From contig DOIX01000316.1 of the NCBI GenBank assembly GCA_003511885.1, positions 1,581 to 14,453 on the forward strand: 12,873 nt of DNA, in the 5' to 3' direction. The stretch is from Cyanobacteria bacterium UBA11153 (GTDB lineage Bacteria; Cyanobacteriota; Cyanobacteriia; Cyanobacteriales; Coleofasciculaceae). This document shows, one piece after another, positions 1 through 7,221 of the stretch. Made by a program: the position numbers and the translations under genes. Below the pieces are notes generated by a model. That model searched no databases. It worked only from the letters and a program-made list of their open reading frames with translations, and was not told the origin of the DNA. How positions within the stretch are numbered: position 1 is the first letter of the stretch; the number at the start of each line of letters is the position of its first letter.

Positions 1-2
1 CC

Positions 3-20
3 GATGTGGCGGTTGCTATA
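3..20. repeat. Dispersed 18-nt repeat, copy 1
   Basis: The stretch GATGTGGCGGTTGCTATA matches the one at 6271-6288 (GATATGGCGGTTGCTATA) at 17 of 18 positions. Both copies lie outside genes and in the same orientation, so this looks like a piece of a dispersed genomic repeat. This copy is close to the window edge, so its full length cannot be seen. No function is claimed. Confidence 0.5.
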
Positions 21-39
21 TCTAATAATTTTAGAGAAT

Positions 40-48
40 TGGTATAAT
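40..48 (+). promoter_or_regulatory. Candidate extended -10 promoter, antisense to yidD
   Basis: TGG followed by TATAAT is a perfect extended -10 element (TGnTATAAT). It points along the plus strand and overlaps the yidD stop codon. No good -35 box sits 16-18 nt upstream, which extended -10 promoters do not always need. A transcript starting here would run antisense through yidD and then into the prenol-kinase gene at 294. This rests on sequence match only. Confidence 0.35.
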
Positions 49-272
49 TAATGAGGATCTTTCTCAGGTACGGGATCGTAGCCACCTGGATGAAAGGGGT
101 GACAGCGTAATATTCGCCTAACGGATAGACAGCTACCGCGCCCTGGACCAAAACGTTCTATGGCTTGGATGGCGTAGCTCGAGCAAGTGGGGTGAAAGCG
201 ACAGGTTGGGGGAAATAGGGGGGAAATAAAAGTTTTGTACCCTCGGATGAGATTAATTAATAAAGTTTTCAT
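48..272 (-). CDS. yidD: Membrane protein insertion efficiency factor YidD
   Basis: This 74-residue protein belongs to the YidD family (DUF37, COG0759), small inner-membrane-associated proteins thought to help YidC insert membrane proteins. The family signature is complete: P-T-C-R-F-x-P-T-C-S-x-Y at about residues 22-33, Q-A-I at 36-38, R-R-I-L-R-C-H-P-F at 52-60 and G-G-x-D-P-V-P at 63-69, including conserved Cys24, Cys30 and Cys57. The N-terminal 20 residues form the usual amphipathic, partly hydrophobic helix. Length is normal for the family. The ATG start at 270-272 has no clear Shine-Dalgarno. No rpmH, rnpA or yidC neighbour is visible, so the gene is away from the rpmH-rnpA-yidD-yidC cluster found in many bacteria. 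It is divergent from the next gene with a 21-nt gap. Confidence 0.93.
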   Translation of the reverse strand: MKTLLINLIRGYKTFISPLFPPTCRFHPTCSSYAIQAIERFGPGRGSCLSVRRILRCHPFHPGGYDPVPEKDPH

Positions 273-293
273 GGGTAACGAAAATGGAATAAA

Positions 294-1034
294 GTGGATC
301 GAGGATCTTTAGTCGTCATTGTTTGGTCTTTGTTTAATATATTCTGGTTGGAATCAAGTCCAGCGTTATGGTTGGAAATTGGCGCGATCGCAATCGGTTT
401 GGGTGCGATTGTACTTTTGGCGGAAATATTGCACCGCCGGATTGCGGCAACTTCAGAGGTGGCGCGTAAGATCGTTCATATTGGTACGGGTAATGTCATT
501 TTAGTGGCGTGGTGGTGGCAACTGCCTGCCTGGGTGGGGATTGGGGCTGGTGCTGCGGCAGGTGCGATCGCCATTTTATCTTATTACATACCGATACTCC
601 CTGGTATCAATGGTGTGGGCAGGAAAAGTTTGGGTACTTTTTTCTATGCTGTGAGTATCGGTATCCTCATTGCTTGGTTTTGGCCTATTCAAGAATTCCA
701 GTATGCGGCAATTGGTATTTTAGTCATGACTTGGGGCGATGGATTTGCTGGATTAATTGGTCAAAATTTTGGTCAACATCCCTACCAAATTGCGGGGATA
801 AAAAAAAGCTGGGAAGGCTCTTTAACTATGGCTTTAGTTAGTTATATTGTCAGCAGTTTAATTCTTTTATGGGTGTTCGGGAATATCTGGCAAACTTGGG
901 TTGTGTCGCTAGCTGTTGCTTTAGTCGCCACAGGTTTGGAAGCCTTTTCCAAATTTGGTATTGATAATCTTACTGTTCCTGTTGGCAGTGCAGCCTTGGC
1001 TTTTTACTTGACTAACTTTTTCGCCATGTCATAA
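294..1034 (+). CDS. Phytol/dolichol kinase family protein (SEC59/VTE5-like)
   Basis: This is a polytopic membrane protein of 246 residues with about seven hydrophobic segments, in the SEC59/VTE5 prenol kinase family (COG0170), which is related to CDP-diglyceride synthetases. Members phosphorylate a prenol with CTP; in cyanobacteria and plastids the likely substrate is phytol released from chlorophyll, feeding tocopherol and phylloquinone synthesis. Visible family marks are R-K-I-V-H at 58-62, G-x-x-x-x-G-R-K-S-x-G-T near 104-115, [10 protein letters not shown] around Asp149, and K-K-S-W-E-G-S at 170-176. The GTG at 294 is the first usable codon after an in-frame stop at 276-278. No Shine-Dalgarno precedes it, so a slightly later start such as TTG at 330 is possible. 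Two HIP1 octamers lie inside. The 36-nt gap to the next gene allows co-transcription. The family is secure; the substrate is inferred. Confidence 0.85.
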   Translation: MDRGSLVVIVWSLFNIFWLESSPALWLEIGAIAIGLGAIVLLAEILHRRIAATSEVARKIVHIGTGNVILVAWWWQLPAWVGIGAGAAAGAIAILSYYIPILPGINGVGRKSLGTFFYAVSIGILIAWFWPIQEFQYAAIGILVMTWGDGFAGLIGQNFGQHPYQIAGIKKSWEGSLTMALVSYIVSSLILLWVFGNIWQTWVVSLAVALVATGLEAFSKFGIDNLTVPVGSAALAFYLTNFFAMS

Positions 1035-1057
1035 TAACAAACTGTGGATTACAAAAC

Positions 1058-1063
1058 AGGAGG
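1058..1063 (+). promoter_or_regulatory. Strong Shine-Dalgarno that fixes the aminopropyltransferase start
   Basis: AGGAGG lies 7 nt before the ATG at 1071, close to ideal spacing. It argues against the upstream GTG at 1044, which would add nine residues (MDYKTGGFS) of non-conserved sequence and would place this motif inside the coding region. It is the only textbook ribosome-binding site I see at a gene start in this window. Confidence 0.85.
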
Positions 1064-1070
1064 GTTTTCT

Positions 1071-2015
1071 ATGGCAGGTAGTCAAGTTGGTGCAGATTTG
1101 TGGGTGAGCGAATATATCACACCTTGGGATATATACGTCCATGGCGTAACAAAAGTTTTAGCTTATCAAAAAACTGCCTACCAGGACATGTATATTGTAG
1201 AAACTGGCGTTTACGGAAAAGGGCTGGTTTTGGATGGCAAATGGCAATCCTGTACAGGTGATGAGTTTCTGTATCACGAGCCTTTAGTTCACCCTGTCAT
1301 GATTGCTCATGGAAATCCTCGTCATGTCCTCGTTTTAGGTGGCGGGGAAGGTGCTACCGTGCGAGAAATCCTCCGTTGGCATAGCGTTGAGGAAGTGATG
1401 ATGGTGGATATTGATGGTGAGGTAGTGGAAGCTTGTAAGGAACACTTACCGGAAATGCACCAAGGCGCTTTTGAAGATCCGCGTACTAAACTAGTAATTG
1501 CTGATGCGCTGGAAATTTTGGACAAAACTGACCAAAAATGGGATGTAGTTATTTCCGATCTCTCCGATCCGATTGAAGAAGGCCCATCCTTTCAGTTATT
1601 TACCAAAGAATACTTTGAGAAAGTACAGCGAGTCCTGGCACCAGGAGGATATTTAGTAATTCAAGCAGGTCCCGTTGCACCTGCGGAATTGAAACTCCAT
1701 GCCCGTCTAGTATTTACCCTCAAATCAGTATTTCCCAACGTCCATTCTTACATGTCTCCCACTTCCACTTATGGTAGTCCTTGGGGATTTGCGATCGCAT
1801 CGGCGGAAACCATCAACACCCGTCCAGAGCCAGAAACCATTGATAAACTCCTCCAAGATCAAACCACAGGAGGCTTCCAGCTTATGGATGGGATGACACT
1901 CTTAGGAATGCTTCAAACCCCCGCTCATATCCGCAGAGCGATCGCAGCTCAAACAGAGGTTTATTCTATGAAAGAGCCTCCCAAATTCTTTGGTAAAGGT
2001 TTACTGGGAGAATAG
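1071..2015 (+). CDS. speE: Polyamine aminopropyltransferase, spermidine or thermospermine synthase
   Basis: This 314-residue soluble enzyme should transfer the aminopropyl group of decarboxylated S-adenosylmethionine to a polyamine. The Rossmann methyltransferase-like fold shows G-G-G-E-G at 90-94 and V-D-I-D soon after. The catalytic region is I-S-D-L-S-D-P, with Asp163 as the expected catalytic acid and Asp166 following. The loop D-P-I-E-E-G-P-S-F-Q-L-F-T is two residues longer than the E. coli SpeE loop as I recall it. With the later I-Q-A-G-P and the W-G-F-A-I-A-S strand, it resembles plant ACL5 thermospermine synthases more closely. The N-terminal beta domain and the C-terminal tail (F-F-G-K-G) are complete. 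The ATG was chosen because of the AGGAGG 7 nt upstream. The symbol is for the family; the product (spermidine or thermospermine) is not settled by sequence. Two HIP1 sites lie within the gene. Confidence 0.9.
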   Translation: MAGSQVGADLWVSEYITPWDIYVHGVTKVLAYQKTAYQDMYIVETGVYGKGLVLDGKWQSCTGDEFLYHEPLVHPVMIAHGNPRHVLVLGGGEGATVREILRWHSVEEVMMVDIDGEVVEACKEHLPEMHQGAFEDPRTKLVIADALEILDKTDQKWDVVISDLSDPIEEGPSFQLFTKEYFEKVQRVLAPGGYLVIQAGPVAPAELKLHARLVFTLKSVFPNVHSYMSPTSTYGSPWGFAIASAETINTRPEPETIDKLLQDQTTGGFQLMDGMTLLGMLQTPAHIRRAIAAQTEVYSMKEPPKFFGKGLLGE

Positions 2016-2356
2016 TTATTCGTGAATGGCTGTTGGTTATTGGTTATTGGTTACTAGCGAAGCTCTGAAAAATTGTCAATTGTGGGAAAGCTTTACCCGA
2101 TAGGCTCTGCTAAAACTGGGAGATTCCCATATTAAACAGCAGCTTGGCATCAGCTTGACTAGGACTAATAATTTTATTAAAAATCCCTAAAAATTGATTA
2201 CATAGTGTAAAGATTAATTGCATGTTAGTGTAGATGTATTGCACTATGAAGGAATAGTCTCAGGGTGGATCTGGGGAATAGGGACGAGGAAAAGCCATTA
2301 TCCCCAGTCATGAGCCATTACCCAAAAGAAAAACACTAACAAGATCGAATTTACTC
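2016..2356. other. Spacer of 341 nt between aminopropyltransferase and CBS kinase
   Basis: No gene is seen here on either strand. It holds a tandem heptamer at 2033-2053, a weak inverted pair CATAGTG (2201-2207) and CACTATG (2242-2248) with TAGTGTA repeated at 2203 and 2226, and an AT-rich part near 2165-2260 that probably contains the promoter of the kinase gene. No convincing -35/-10 pair or terminator could be picked out. Confidence 0.5.
2033..2053. repeat. STRR heptamer array, TTGGTTA x3
   Basis: Three exact tandem copies of TTGGTTA lie 17 nt after the stop codon of the aminopropyltransferase gene. Heptamer arrays of this kind are a known feature of filamentous cyanobacterial genomes. 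Confidence 0.85.
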
Positions 2357-4555
2357 ATGCAGCCTCCTGGTCTGCCTCTCCAATCCTTAGCTTTAGACCC
2401 CGCGATTGACCCGCATTTTCTGAGTGTTACGCCAGATACGCCACTGCTAGACGCATTGGCGCTAATGAGTCAATATCGCGCTTGTTTACTGCCTTCTCAT
2501 AATTTGAACTCAGAGACTAAAATCTTAGATCGCAAGCAAGAGGAAATTGCCTGCCTCGATAGTCAATGGGACAAATTTGACCACAAAACAAATCCGGTAC
2601 CCGGTTGTGTCTTGGTGATGGAAAAATCCCGACTAATTGGAGTATTTACCGAAAGAGATATTGTTAGATTGACGGCTAGGGGTATTCCTTGGCAAAGCCT
2701 GAAAATAGCTGATGTTGTCAAGCAACCTGTCATCGAATTGAGGCAATCTGAGGATTATGATATTTTTACCGCCCTGGGATTATTTCGCCAATATCGGATT
2801 CGTCACCTGCCGATTGTTTGCGATCGCGGGAAACCTATAGGTATTGTTACTTATGATAGTATTCGCAGAGCGCTTCAACCTGTCAACTTACTAACACGTC
2901 TGCGATTTGTCAAAGATGTGATGACAACCCAAGTAATTCACGCTACAGCCACTACTTCTGTCCTCAAGTTAGCCCAGATCATGACAGATTATCAGATTAG
3001 TAGCGTAGTAATTACCGAAAACAGGCAAGAGGAAAGAGACAACGAGGAAGAGGGAGAAATCAGCCTTTTACCTCTCACCTCTCACCTCTCGCCTTTTCCA
3101 GTGGGGATTGTCACAGAAAGAGACATCGTACAATTTCAAGCCCTACAACTTGATTTGTCGCGAATGCTGGCGAGGGATGTGATGAGTACCCCTTTATTTT
3201 GCCTCCAACCTTCAGATTCTTTGTGGCTGGCTCATCAAACCATGCAAAAATATCATGTCCGGAGGCTAATTATTACAGGAAATGGAGGAGAATTAGTCGG
3301 GATTGTTTCCCAAACTAGCTTACTAAAAGTTCTCAATCCTGCCGATATGTATGGAGTAATTGAACTATTGCAACAGGCGGTAGAAGAGCGAACTTGGGAA
3401 TTGCAAGAAACAAACGAACAACTACGTCATGAAGTCCAGGAACGAAAAAAAGCTGAGACAGAATTGCGGATCGCACGGGATAATTTAAAAATAGAAGTTG
3501 AGGAAAGAACAGCGGAATTAACTCAAACAAATTTGAAACTTCAAGAGGATATTCAGGAACGGAAGCGAGTAGAAACAGCCCTGCGAAAAAGCGAAGCAAA
3601 ATTACAAGAACAAACTAAGAAATTGGAACAAGCCTTACAAGAAGTTCGCAGCTACCAAAGCAAGCTAATTCAAACTGAAAAAATGTCGTCATTGGGACAA
3701 ATGGTTGCTGGAGTGGCTCACGAAATCAATAATCCGATTAATTTTATTTACGGAAATATTGCTTATGCCAATCAGTATATCCAGGACATCATGCGCCTGC
3801 TCGAAATCTATCAAAAATACGATCGACAAAACATACCAGAAATCCAGAAAGCCATCCAAGATATTGACCTAAATTTTATCAAAAACGATCTGCCGAAACT
3901 AATTAATTCCATGAAAGTTGGAGCAGATCGCATCCGCGATTTGGTAGTATCCTTACGGAGCTTCTCCCGTCTGGATGAAGCTGAGATAAAATCGGTCAAT
4001 ATTCATGAAGGACTGGATAGTACTCTGTTAATTCTGCAAAATCAGATTAAAGCTACACCTATTCATTCAGAAATCCAAATTATTAAAGAGTACGGCAATC
4101 TACCTCTAGTGGAATGTTATCCGGGACAGCTTAATCAAGTCTTTATGAATCTGATCGGTAATGCTATCGATGCACTTGAAGAGTTAAGACAAATAAATTT
4201 AGATCGAATACAAGACGATAAACAGGAATTAGAGAAATTACCAAAAATTTCTATTACTACTGAAATTAAGCAAGTAAAAAATGAAAAACAAACAAATCTA
4301 AATTCATTGACAAAAAGTCATTTAATTGTCAGAATTGCTGATAATGGTTCGGGGATGAGTGAGGAAGTACGAGAGCATTTATTTGACCCATTTTTTACAA
4401 CCAAGCCTGTGGGAAAAGGGACAGGTTTAGGTTTATCGATTAGCTATCAAATTGTGGTCAAAAAACATGGAGGTGATATATGGTGTAATTCTACACCAGG
4501 CCAAGGAACTGAGTTTATCGTAGAAATTCCTATTCAACAAGGGAGCAGGCATTAG
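2357..4555 (+). CDS. CBS-domain sensor histidine kinase
   Basis: This is a 732-residue protein with no signal peptide or TM segment, so a cytosolic sensor kinase. The N-terminal ~340 residues contain four CBS motifs (two Bateman modules); the marks G-x-F/V-T-E-R-D-I-V, R-H-L-P-I-V and D-V-M-T/S repeat. CBS pairs usually bind adenine nucleotides, so the input may be energy state. Residues ~345-440 are a charged coiled coil. The transmitter follows: H-box V-A-H-E-I-N-N-P with phospho-acceptor His455, N-box with Asn598 and Asn602, G1 D-N-G-S-G-M from Asp662, F-box F-D-P-F-F-T-T-K, and G2 G-K-G-T-G-L-G-L at 686-693. All catalytic boxes are intact. CBS loops carry low-conservation inserts at about 48-85 and 222-246, the second with a heptamer repeat. 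No response regulator is adjacent, so it is an orphan kinase here. The ATG lacks a Shine-Dalgarno. One HIP1 site lies at 2820-2827. Confidence 0.92.
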   Translation: MQPPGLPLQSLALDPAIDPHFLSVTPDTPLLDALALMSQYRACLLPSHNLNSETKILDRKQEEIACLDSQWDKFDHKTNPVPGCVLVMEKSRLIGVFTERDIVRLTARGIPWQSLKIADVVKQPVIELRQSEDYDIFTALGLFRQYRIRHLPIVCDRGKPIGIVTYDSIRRALQPVNLLTRLRFVKDVMTTQVIHATATTSVLKLAQIMTDYQISSVVITENRQEERDNEEEGEISLLPLTSHLSPFPVGIVTERDIVQFQALQLDLSRMLARDVMSTPLFCLQPSDSLWLAHQTMQKYHVRRLIITGNGGELVGIVSQTSLLKVLNPADMYGVIELLQQAVEERTWELQETNEQLRHEVQERKKAETELRIARDNLKIEVEERTAELTQTNLKLQEDIQERKRVETALRKSEAKLQEQTKKLEQALQEVRSYQSKLIQTEKMSSLGQMVAGVAHEINNPINFIYGNIAYANQYIQDIMRLLEIYQKYDRQNIPEIQKAIQDIDLNFIKNDLPKLINSMKVGADRIRDLVVSLRSFSRLDEAEIKSVNIHEGLDSTLLILQNQIKATPIHSEIQIIKEYGNLPLVECYPGQLNQVFMNLIGNAIDALEELRQINLDRIQDDKQELEKLPKISITTEIKQVKNEKQTNLNSLTKSHLIVRIADNGSGMSEEVREHLFDPFFTTKPVGKGTGLGLSISYQIVVKKHGGDIWCNSTPGQGTEFIVEIPIQQGSRH
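3070..3090. repeat. STRR heptamer array inside a coding region, ACCTCTC x3
   Basis: Three exact tandem copies of ACCTCTC lie in frame within the kinase gene and encode part of L-P-L-T-S-H-L-S-P (from residue 238). The array is preceded by a purine-rich stretch encoding an acidic run. Together they form a loop insert between two strands of the third CBS motif. Three heptamers make 21 nt, so the insertion keeps the frame. Confidence 0.85.
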
Positions 4556-4582
4556 GGAGATGGTATATTACAGAGTTTACCG

Positions 4583-4594
4583 TGAACTCAGGTG
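4583..4594. repeat. 12-nt direct repeat TGAACTCAGGTG, copy 1
   Basis: This is identical to 4735-4746, with the copies 152 nt apart start to start. The two flank most of the upstream part of the protease spacer, including the palindrome. They could be a pair of regulator sites or the footprint of an inserted segment; the sequence does not decide. Confidence 0.5.
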
Positions 4595-4713
4595 ACAAAG
4601 AAAGACATCAATAAATTACTCCAAAAACTTTAACTTTTAGAGATTCAAGTCCGAATTTTGGTAACTATCACGAAAAAAATCAAGGTAAAATACCGAACTC
4701 CGTTGGCGTAGCC

Positions 4714-4726
4714 TGCGCGAAGCGCA
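4714..4726. repeat. REP-like palindrome TGCGC-GAA-GCGCA
   Basis: A 5-bp GC stem with a GAA loop lies in GTTGGCGTAGCCTGCGCGAA followed by GCGCATAC. The wording GGCGTAGCC...GCGCATAC is familiar to me as a frequent extragenic repeat in filamentous cyanobacteria. It is much more GC-rich than the surrounding spacer, which supports an inserted repeat rather than local drift. Confidence 0.55.
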
Positions 4727-4734
4727 TACTCCTC

Positions 4735-4746
4735 TGAACTCAGGTG
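4735..4746. repeat. 12-nt direct repeat TGAACTCAGGTG, copy 2
   Basis: Exact second copy of the repeat at 4583-4594, lying 8 nt after the GC palindrome and 143 nt before the protease start. Confidence 0.5.
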
Positions 4747-4888
4747 TAAATTTTCCAGAGAAAATGACTTCGATTAAAACATTAGTAAATTAACTTGACT
4801 CACCCCAGTCCCGAAGAAAGCTGTACAATAGAGGGGGAAGGAGGGAATCGCCGGAAAAAAAAAGAAAATATTATAAATTTCTAGAACT

Positions 4889-6091
4889 ATGAGTTTATCC
4901 TTGAAACAGCTAACCGTTTATCTTACTTTACTCGGCCTAGGTGCTGGCGCTGGAGTCTTGGGGAGTACCTATCTCACTAACCAGCAATCGGAGGGAAACT
5001 TGCCACAGATTATTCCAGCCATATTGGAGCAATCGTCTGAGCAATCCTTAAGTCCCCTACCTGACGAGGATCTGAACTTTATTGCTAAGGCGGCGGAGCA
5101 AGTAGGGCCATCAGTGGTAAGAATAGATGCAGCGCGTGAAGTGGCCCAAGATATTCCGGAGCCTTTTAAAAATCCTTTCTTTCGACGTTTTTTTGGCAAT
5201 AATGATGTACCAGGCCCTGAACATCGGGTTGAGCGAGGTACGGGATCTGGGTTTATTCTGACTTCAGATGGGCGAATTGTTACTAATGCCCATGTGGTTG
5301 AAGGTACGAAAACGGTAAAGGTGACGCTCAAAGATGGTCGGACTTTTGAGGGGAAGGTGTTGGGAGTAGATGGGGTAACAGATGTAGCGGTAGTGAAAAT
5401 TGAGGCCAAAAGTCTGCCATCTGTAAAGTTGGGCAAAGCCGAAAACTTAATTCCCGGAGAATGGGCGATCGCAATTGGCAATCCGCTAGGCTTAGATAAT
5501 ACGGTAACTGTAGGTATTATTAGTGCTTTGGGGCGATCGAGTTCTCAAGTTGGCGTGCCAGATAAACGAGTGAGTTTTATCCAAACTGATGCTGCTATTA
5601 ATCCTGGTAATTCTGGAGGACCTCTATTAAATGCGAAGGGGGAAGTGATTGGGATTAATACGGCGATTCGCGCTAATGCTCAGGGATTAGGCTTTGCAAT
5701 TCCGATTGAAACTGCCCAACGGATTGCTAATCAGTTATTCTCTACAGGTAGGGTACAGCATCCTTATTTAGGTATTCAAATGGTGACGCTGACACCTGAT
5801 ATTCGCCAAGAAATTAATGACGATAATGAAGCAGGTTTCAAAGTTAACCAAGATAAGGGAGTTTTGATTGTCCGCGTTGTCCCTAATTCTCCTGCACAAC
5901 GGGCAGGTATTCAATCTGGCGATATTATTCAAAAAGTGGGTGGTAAATCTGTAATTAGTTCCGATCAAGTCCAGCAACAGGTGGAAGCTAGTCAGGTTGG
6001 TGCAGAATTAGAAATTGAACTTTTTCGTCAAGGGCGGATCGAAAAACTGACTGTTTTACCTGGGATTTTTCCCACACAACAGTCTGAGTAA
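4889..6091 (+). CDS. HtrA/Deg-family serine protease with PDZ domain (HhoA/HhoB/HtrA type)
   Basis: This 400-residue S1C-family protease should degrade damaged or misfolded proteins in the periplasm or thylakoid lumen. Residues ~8-29 form a hydrophobic signal or membrane anchor. The trypsin-like domain follows with an intact triad: His135 in T-N-A-H-V-V, Asp165 in T-D-V-A-V-V and Ser242 in G-N-S-G-G-P. One PDZ domain covers about residues 295-395, with Y-L-G-I for the carboxylate-binding loop and S-P-A-Q-R-A-G-I-Q-S-G-D-I-I. Length and single PDZ fit the three cyanobacterial paralogues HhoA, HhoB and HtrA; I cannot tell which, so no symbol is given. The ATG at 4889 lacks a Shine-Dalgarno but gives a normal signal sequence. 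One HIP1 site lies at 5465-5472. It stands alone, with over 330 nt of spacer on each side. Confidence 0.94.
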   Translation: MSLSLKQLTVYLTLLGLGAGAGVLGSTYLTNQQSEGNLPQIIPAILEQSSEQSLSPLPDEDLNFIAKAAEQVGPSVVRIDAAREVAQDIPEPFKNPFFRRFFGNNDVPGPEHRVERGTGSGFILTSDGRIVTNAHVVEGTKTVKVTLKDGRTFEGKVLGVDGVTDVAVVKIEAKSLPSVKLGKAENLIPGEWAIAIGNPLGLDNTVTVGIISALGRSSSQVGVPDKRVSFIQTDAAINPGNSGGPLLNAKGEVIGINTAIRANAQGLGFAIPIETAQRIANQLFSTGRVQHPYLGIQMVTLTPDIRQEINDDNEAGFKVNQDKGVLIVRVVPNSPAQRAGIQSGDIIQKVGGKSVISSDQVQQQVEASQVGAELEIELFRQGRIEKLTVLPGIFPTQQSE

Positions 6092-6167
6092 GGAGAAAGA
6101 GTAAATAGGCAATTTAACTGTGTATTGGGTTATTTTGGACTGAAACTTGGTAAGCTGCTGCGCATTT

Positions 6168-6275
6168 ATATCAGTTGACAGTTGATAGTTGATAGTTATT
6201 TGATGAACATCAAACCCCATATCAAGCAAAGCTTCAAGCCTCTCTTTATGACGTTATTTCTGTCTTAACTGATAT
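6168..6275. repeat. MITE-like segment with imperfect inverted ends
   Basis: ATATCAGTT (6168-6176) is the exact reverse complement of AACTGATAT (6267-6275). Allowing a 2-nt insertion, the pairing extends to GACA on the left and TGTC on the right, giving about 13 bp. The 108-bp segment has no coding capacity. It also holds the near-perfect hairpin TTTGATG-AA-CATCAAA (6199-6214). It may be a miniature inverted-repeat element, or the pairing may be partly chance because the spacer is AT-rich. Confidence 0.4.
6174..6194. repeat. STRR heptamer array, GTTGAYA x3
   Basis: The tandem units are GTTGACA, GTTGATA and GTTGATA, followed by a partial unit GTT. The array lies in the spacer downstream of the protease and overlaps the left end of the possible inverted-repeat element. 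Confidence 0.8.
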
Positions 6276-6288
6276 GGCGGTTGCTATA
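6271..6288. repeat. Dispersed 18-nt repeat, copy 2
   Basis: GATATGGCGGTTGCTATA matches the copy at 3-20 with one mismatch, in the same orientation. A shorter piece, GATATGGCGG, also occurs at 7482-7491 in another spacer. Confidence 0.55.
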
Positions 6289-6360
6289 AACTATATATTT
6301 TCCATTTGGGAAAAAATCGCTCAAACCCTCTCCCCTGCCCTCAAAACAAGCAATTTAAAA

Positions 6361-6373
6361 GCGTGACAGCTTA
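6361..6373. repeat. 13-nt repeat GCGTGACAGCTTA, copy 1
   Basis: The same 13 nt occur at 7677-7689. With the preceding AAAA or AAAG the match is 16 of 17. Both copies lie upstream of genes on the same strand, 144 and 117 nt before the start codons, so it could be a shared regulatory site or a dispersed repeat. Confidence 0.5.
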
Positions 6374-6504
6374 TAAGTGGGGTGGAAAGTTCATCAAAAC
6401 TTTAAACTCTGAGTCCGGAAAATAGATGTTATCTGCTGAATCATAAAGATAGACTTCATCCGTAAGTCGTTTTGATCTGGTAAATTTTTCCTGGGCAATA
6501 GCGT

Positions 6505-7221
6505 ATGAACTTCAAAATGTTCTTGGTTTTGGGTATACTGGCAATTTCAGGATCTCTACCCATTCTCATTTTTCTTTCATCTCATGAAGATTTTAAATCT
6601 TTGCCAATAGTTCAAAATGTTCAAGAAATTACTAACTCTCTTAATCCACTCAAAGCGAAGAAAGTCAGCGTTGATGAGATTATGAGAACTAAACGTTGTG
6701 TAGGATGCAATCTTACAGAGATTAATCTGAGTGGAAAGGATTTAACTGGCGCTGATTTTAGAAATAGCGATCTCTCTCGTGCGAATCTGGCAAAGACGAC
6801 ATTGAAAGATGCGAAAATGAGCGGTACTCGTCTTAACGAAGCCAAGCTGATGAATGCTGACTTAGATGGGGCTGACTTTCGCGATAGTCAACTCAACAAG
6901 GCTGACCTCAGCGATGCTAATCTTTTTAATATCCGGTTGGATAATTCGGATCTCAGCAATGCTATTCTCCACCGGGTTGAACTTAGAGATGCGGACTTAA
7001 TTGGTACAAATTTGAATAATGCTGACTTGACTCGTGCTAGTCTGTATGGAACGCGGATGAACAAGGCCAATCTAACGGGTGCAAATCTCAGCAACACTAA
7101 TATGCGTTATGCTAATTTGCTCAATGCCCTAATTAATAAGGATACTAATTTGAAGGGTGCTGATTTGCGATTGGCAGTTATGCCTGATGGCAGTACTGCT
7201 TATGGCACCAGCCAGTATTAA
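6505..7221 (+). CDS. Membrane-anchored pentapeptide-repeat protein
   Basis: This 238-residue protein starts with a hydrophobic segment (about residues 4-25), probably an uncleaved anchor or a signal peptide that puts the rest in the periplasm or thylakoid lumen. After a linker comes C-V-G-C (Cys65, Cys68), then continuous A(D/N)LXX-type pentapeptide repeats from about residue 68 to 225, enough for several turns of a right-handed quadrilateral beta-helix. Examples are L-T-G-A-D, L-S-R-A-N, L-D-G-A-D and L-T-G-A-N. The short tail after A-V-M-P-D-G is normal for the family. Pentapeptide proteins are abundant in cyanobacteria and mostly of unknown role, so no function is proposed. The CxxC directly before the helix is common in cyanobacterial members. 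No HIP1 site lies within. A probable mobile element begins at the base after its stop codon. Confidence 0.9.
   Translation: MNFKMFLVLGILAISGSLPILIFLSSHEDFKSLPIVQNVQEITNSLNPLKAKKVSVDEIMRTKRCVGCNLTEINLSGKDLTGADFRNSDLSRANLAKTTLKDAKMSGTRLNEAKLMNADLDGADFRDSQLNKADLSDANLFNIRLDNSDLSNAILHRVELRDADLIGTNLNNADLTRASLYGTRMNKANLTGANLSNTNMRYANLLNALINKDTNLKGADLRLAVMPDGSTAYGTSQY

Larger units (their letters stand above)
4556..4888. other. Spacer of 333 nt upstream of the HtrA-type protease
   Basis: No gene is seen. The spacer contains two copies of a 12-nt direct repeat (4583 and 4735) and a small GC-rich palindrome at 4714-4726. TTGACT at 4795-4800 and TACAAT at 4824-4829 resemble -35 and -10 boxes, but they are 23 nt apart, which is too far for a standard sigma-70 promoter. 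A purine-rich stretch GGGGGAAGGAGGG at 4832-4844 is too far from the ATG at 4889 to be its ribosome-binding site. Confidence 0.5.
6092..6504. other. Spacer of 413 nt between protease and pentapeptide gene
   Basis: No gene is seen on either strand. It carries a possible small inverted-repeat element (6168-6275) containing a heptamer array and a hairpin, a dispersed 18-nt repeat at 6271-6288 and a 13-mer at 6361-6373 that recurs at 7677-7689. The last 130 nt before the ATG are AT-rich and probably hold the promoter, but no clear boxes were recognised. Confidence 0.5.

Noticed and set aside
1044..1070. Upstream GTG start for the aminopropyltransferase
   Set aside because: The AGGAGG at 1058-1063 with ideal spacing to ATG 1071 decides for the later start.
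4795..4829. TTGACT and TACAAT as a promoter pair for the protease
   Set aside because: Spacing of 23 nt is too long for a sigma-70 type promoter; kept only as a note in the spacer entry.
4969..5481. Minus-strand frame of 170 codons inside the protease gene
   Set aside because: It is fully antisense to the conserved protease domain, has biased Ser/Pro-rich content and resembles no family; it is a shadow of the real gene.
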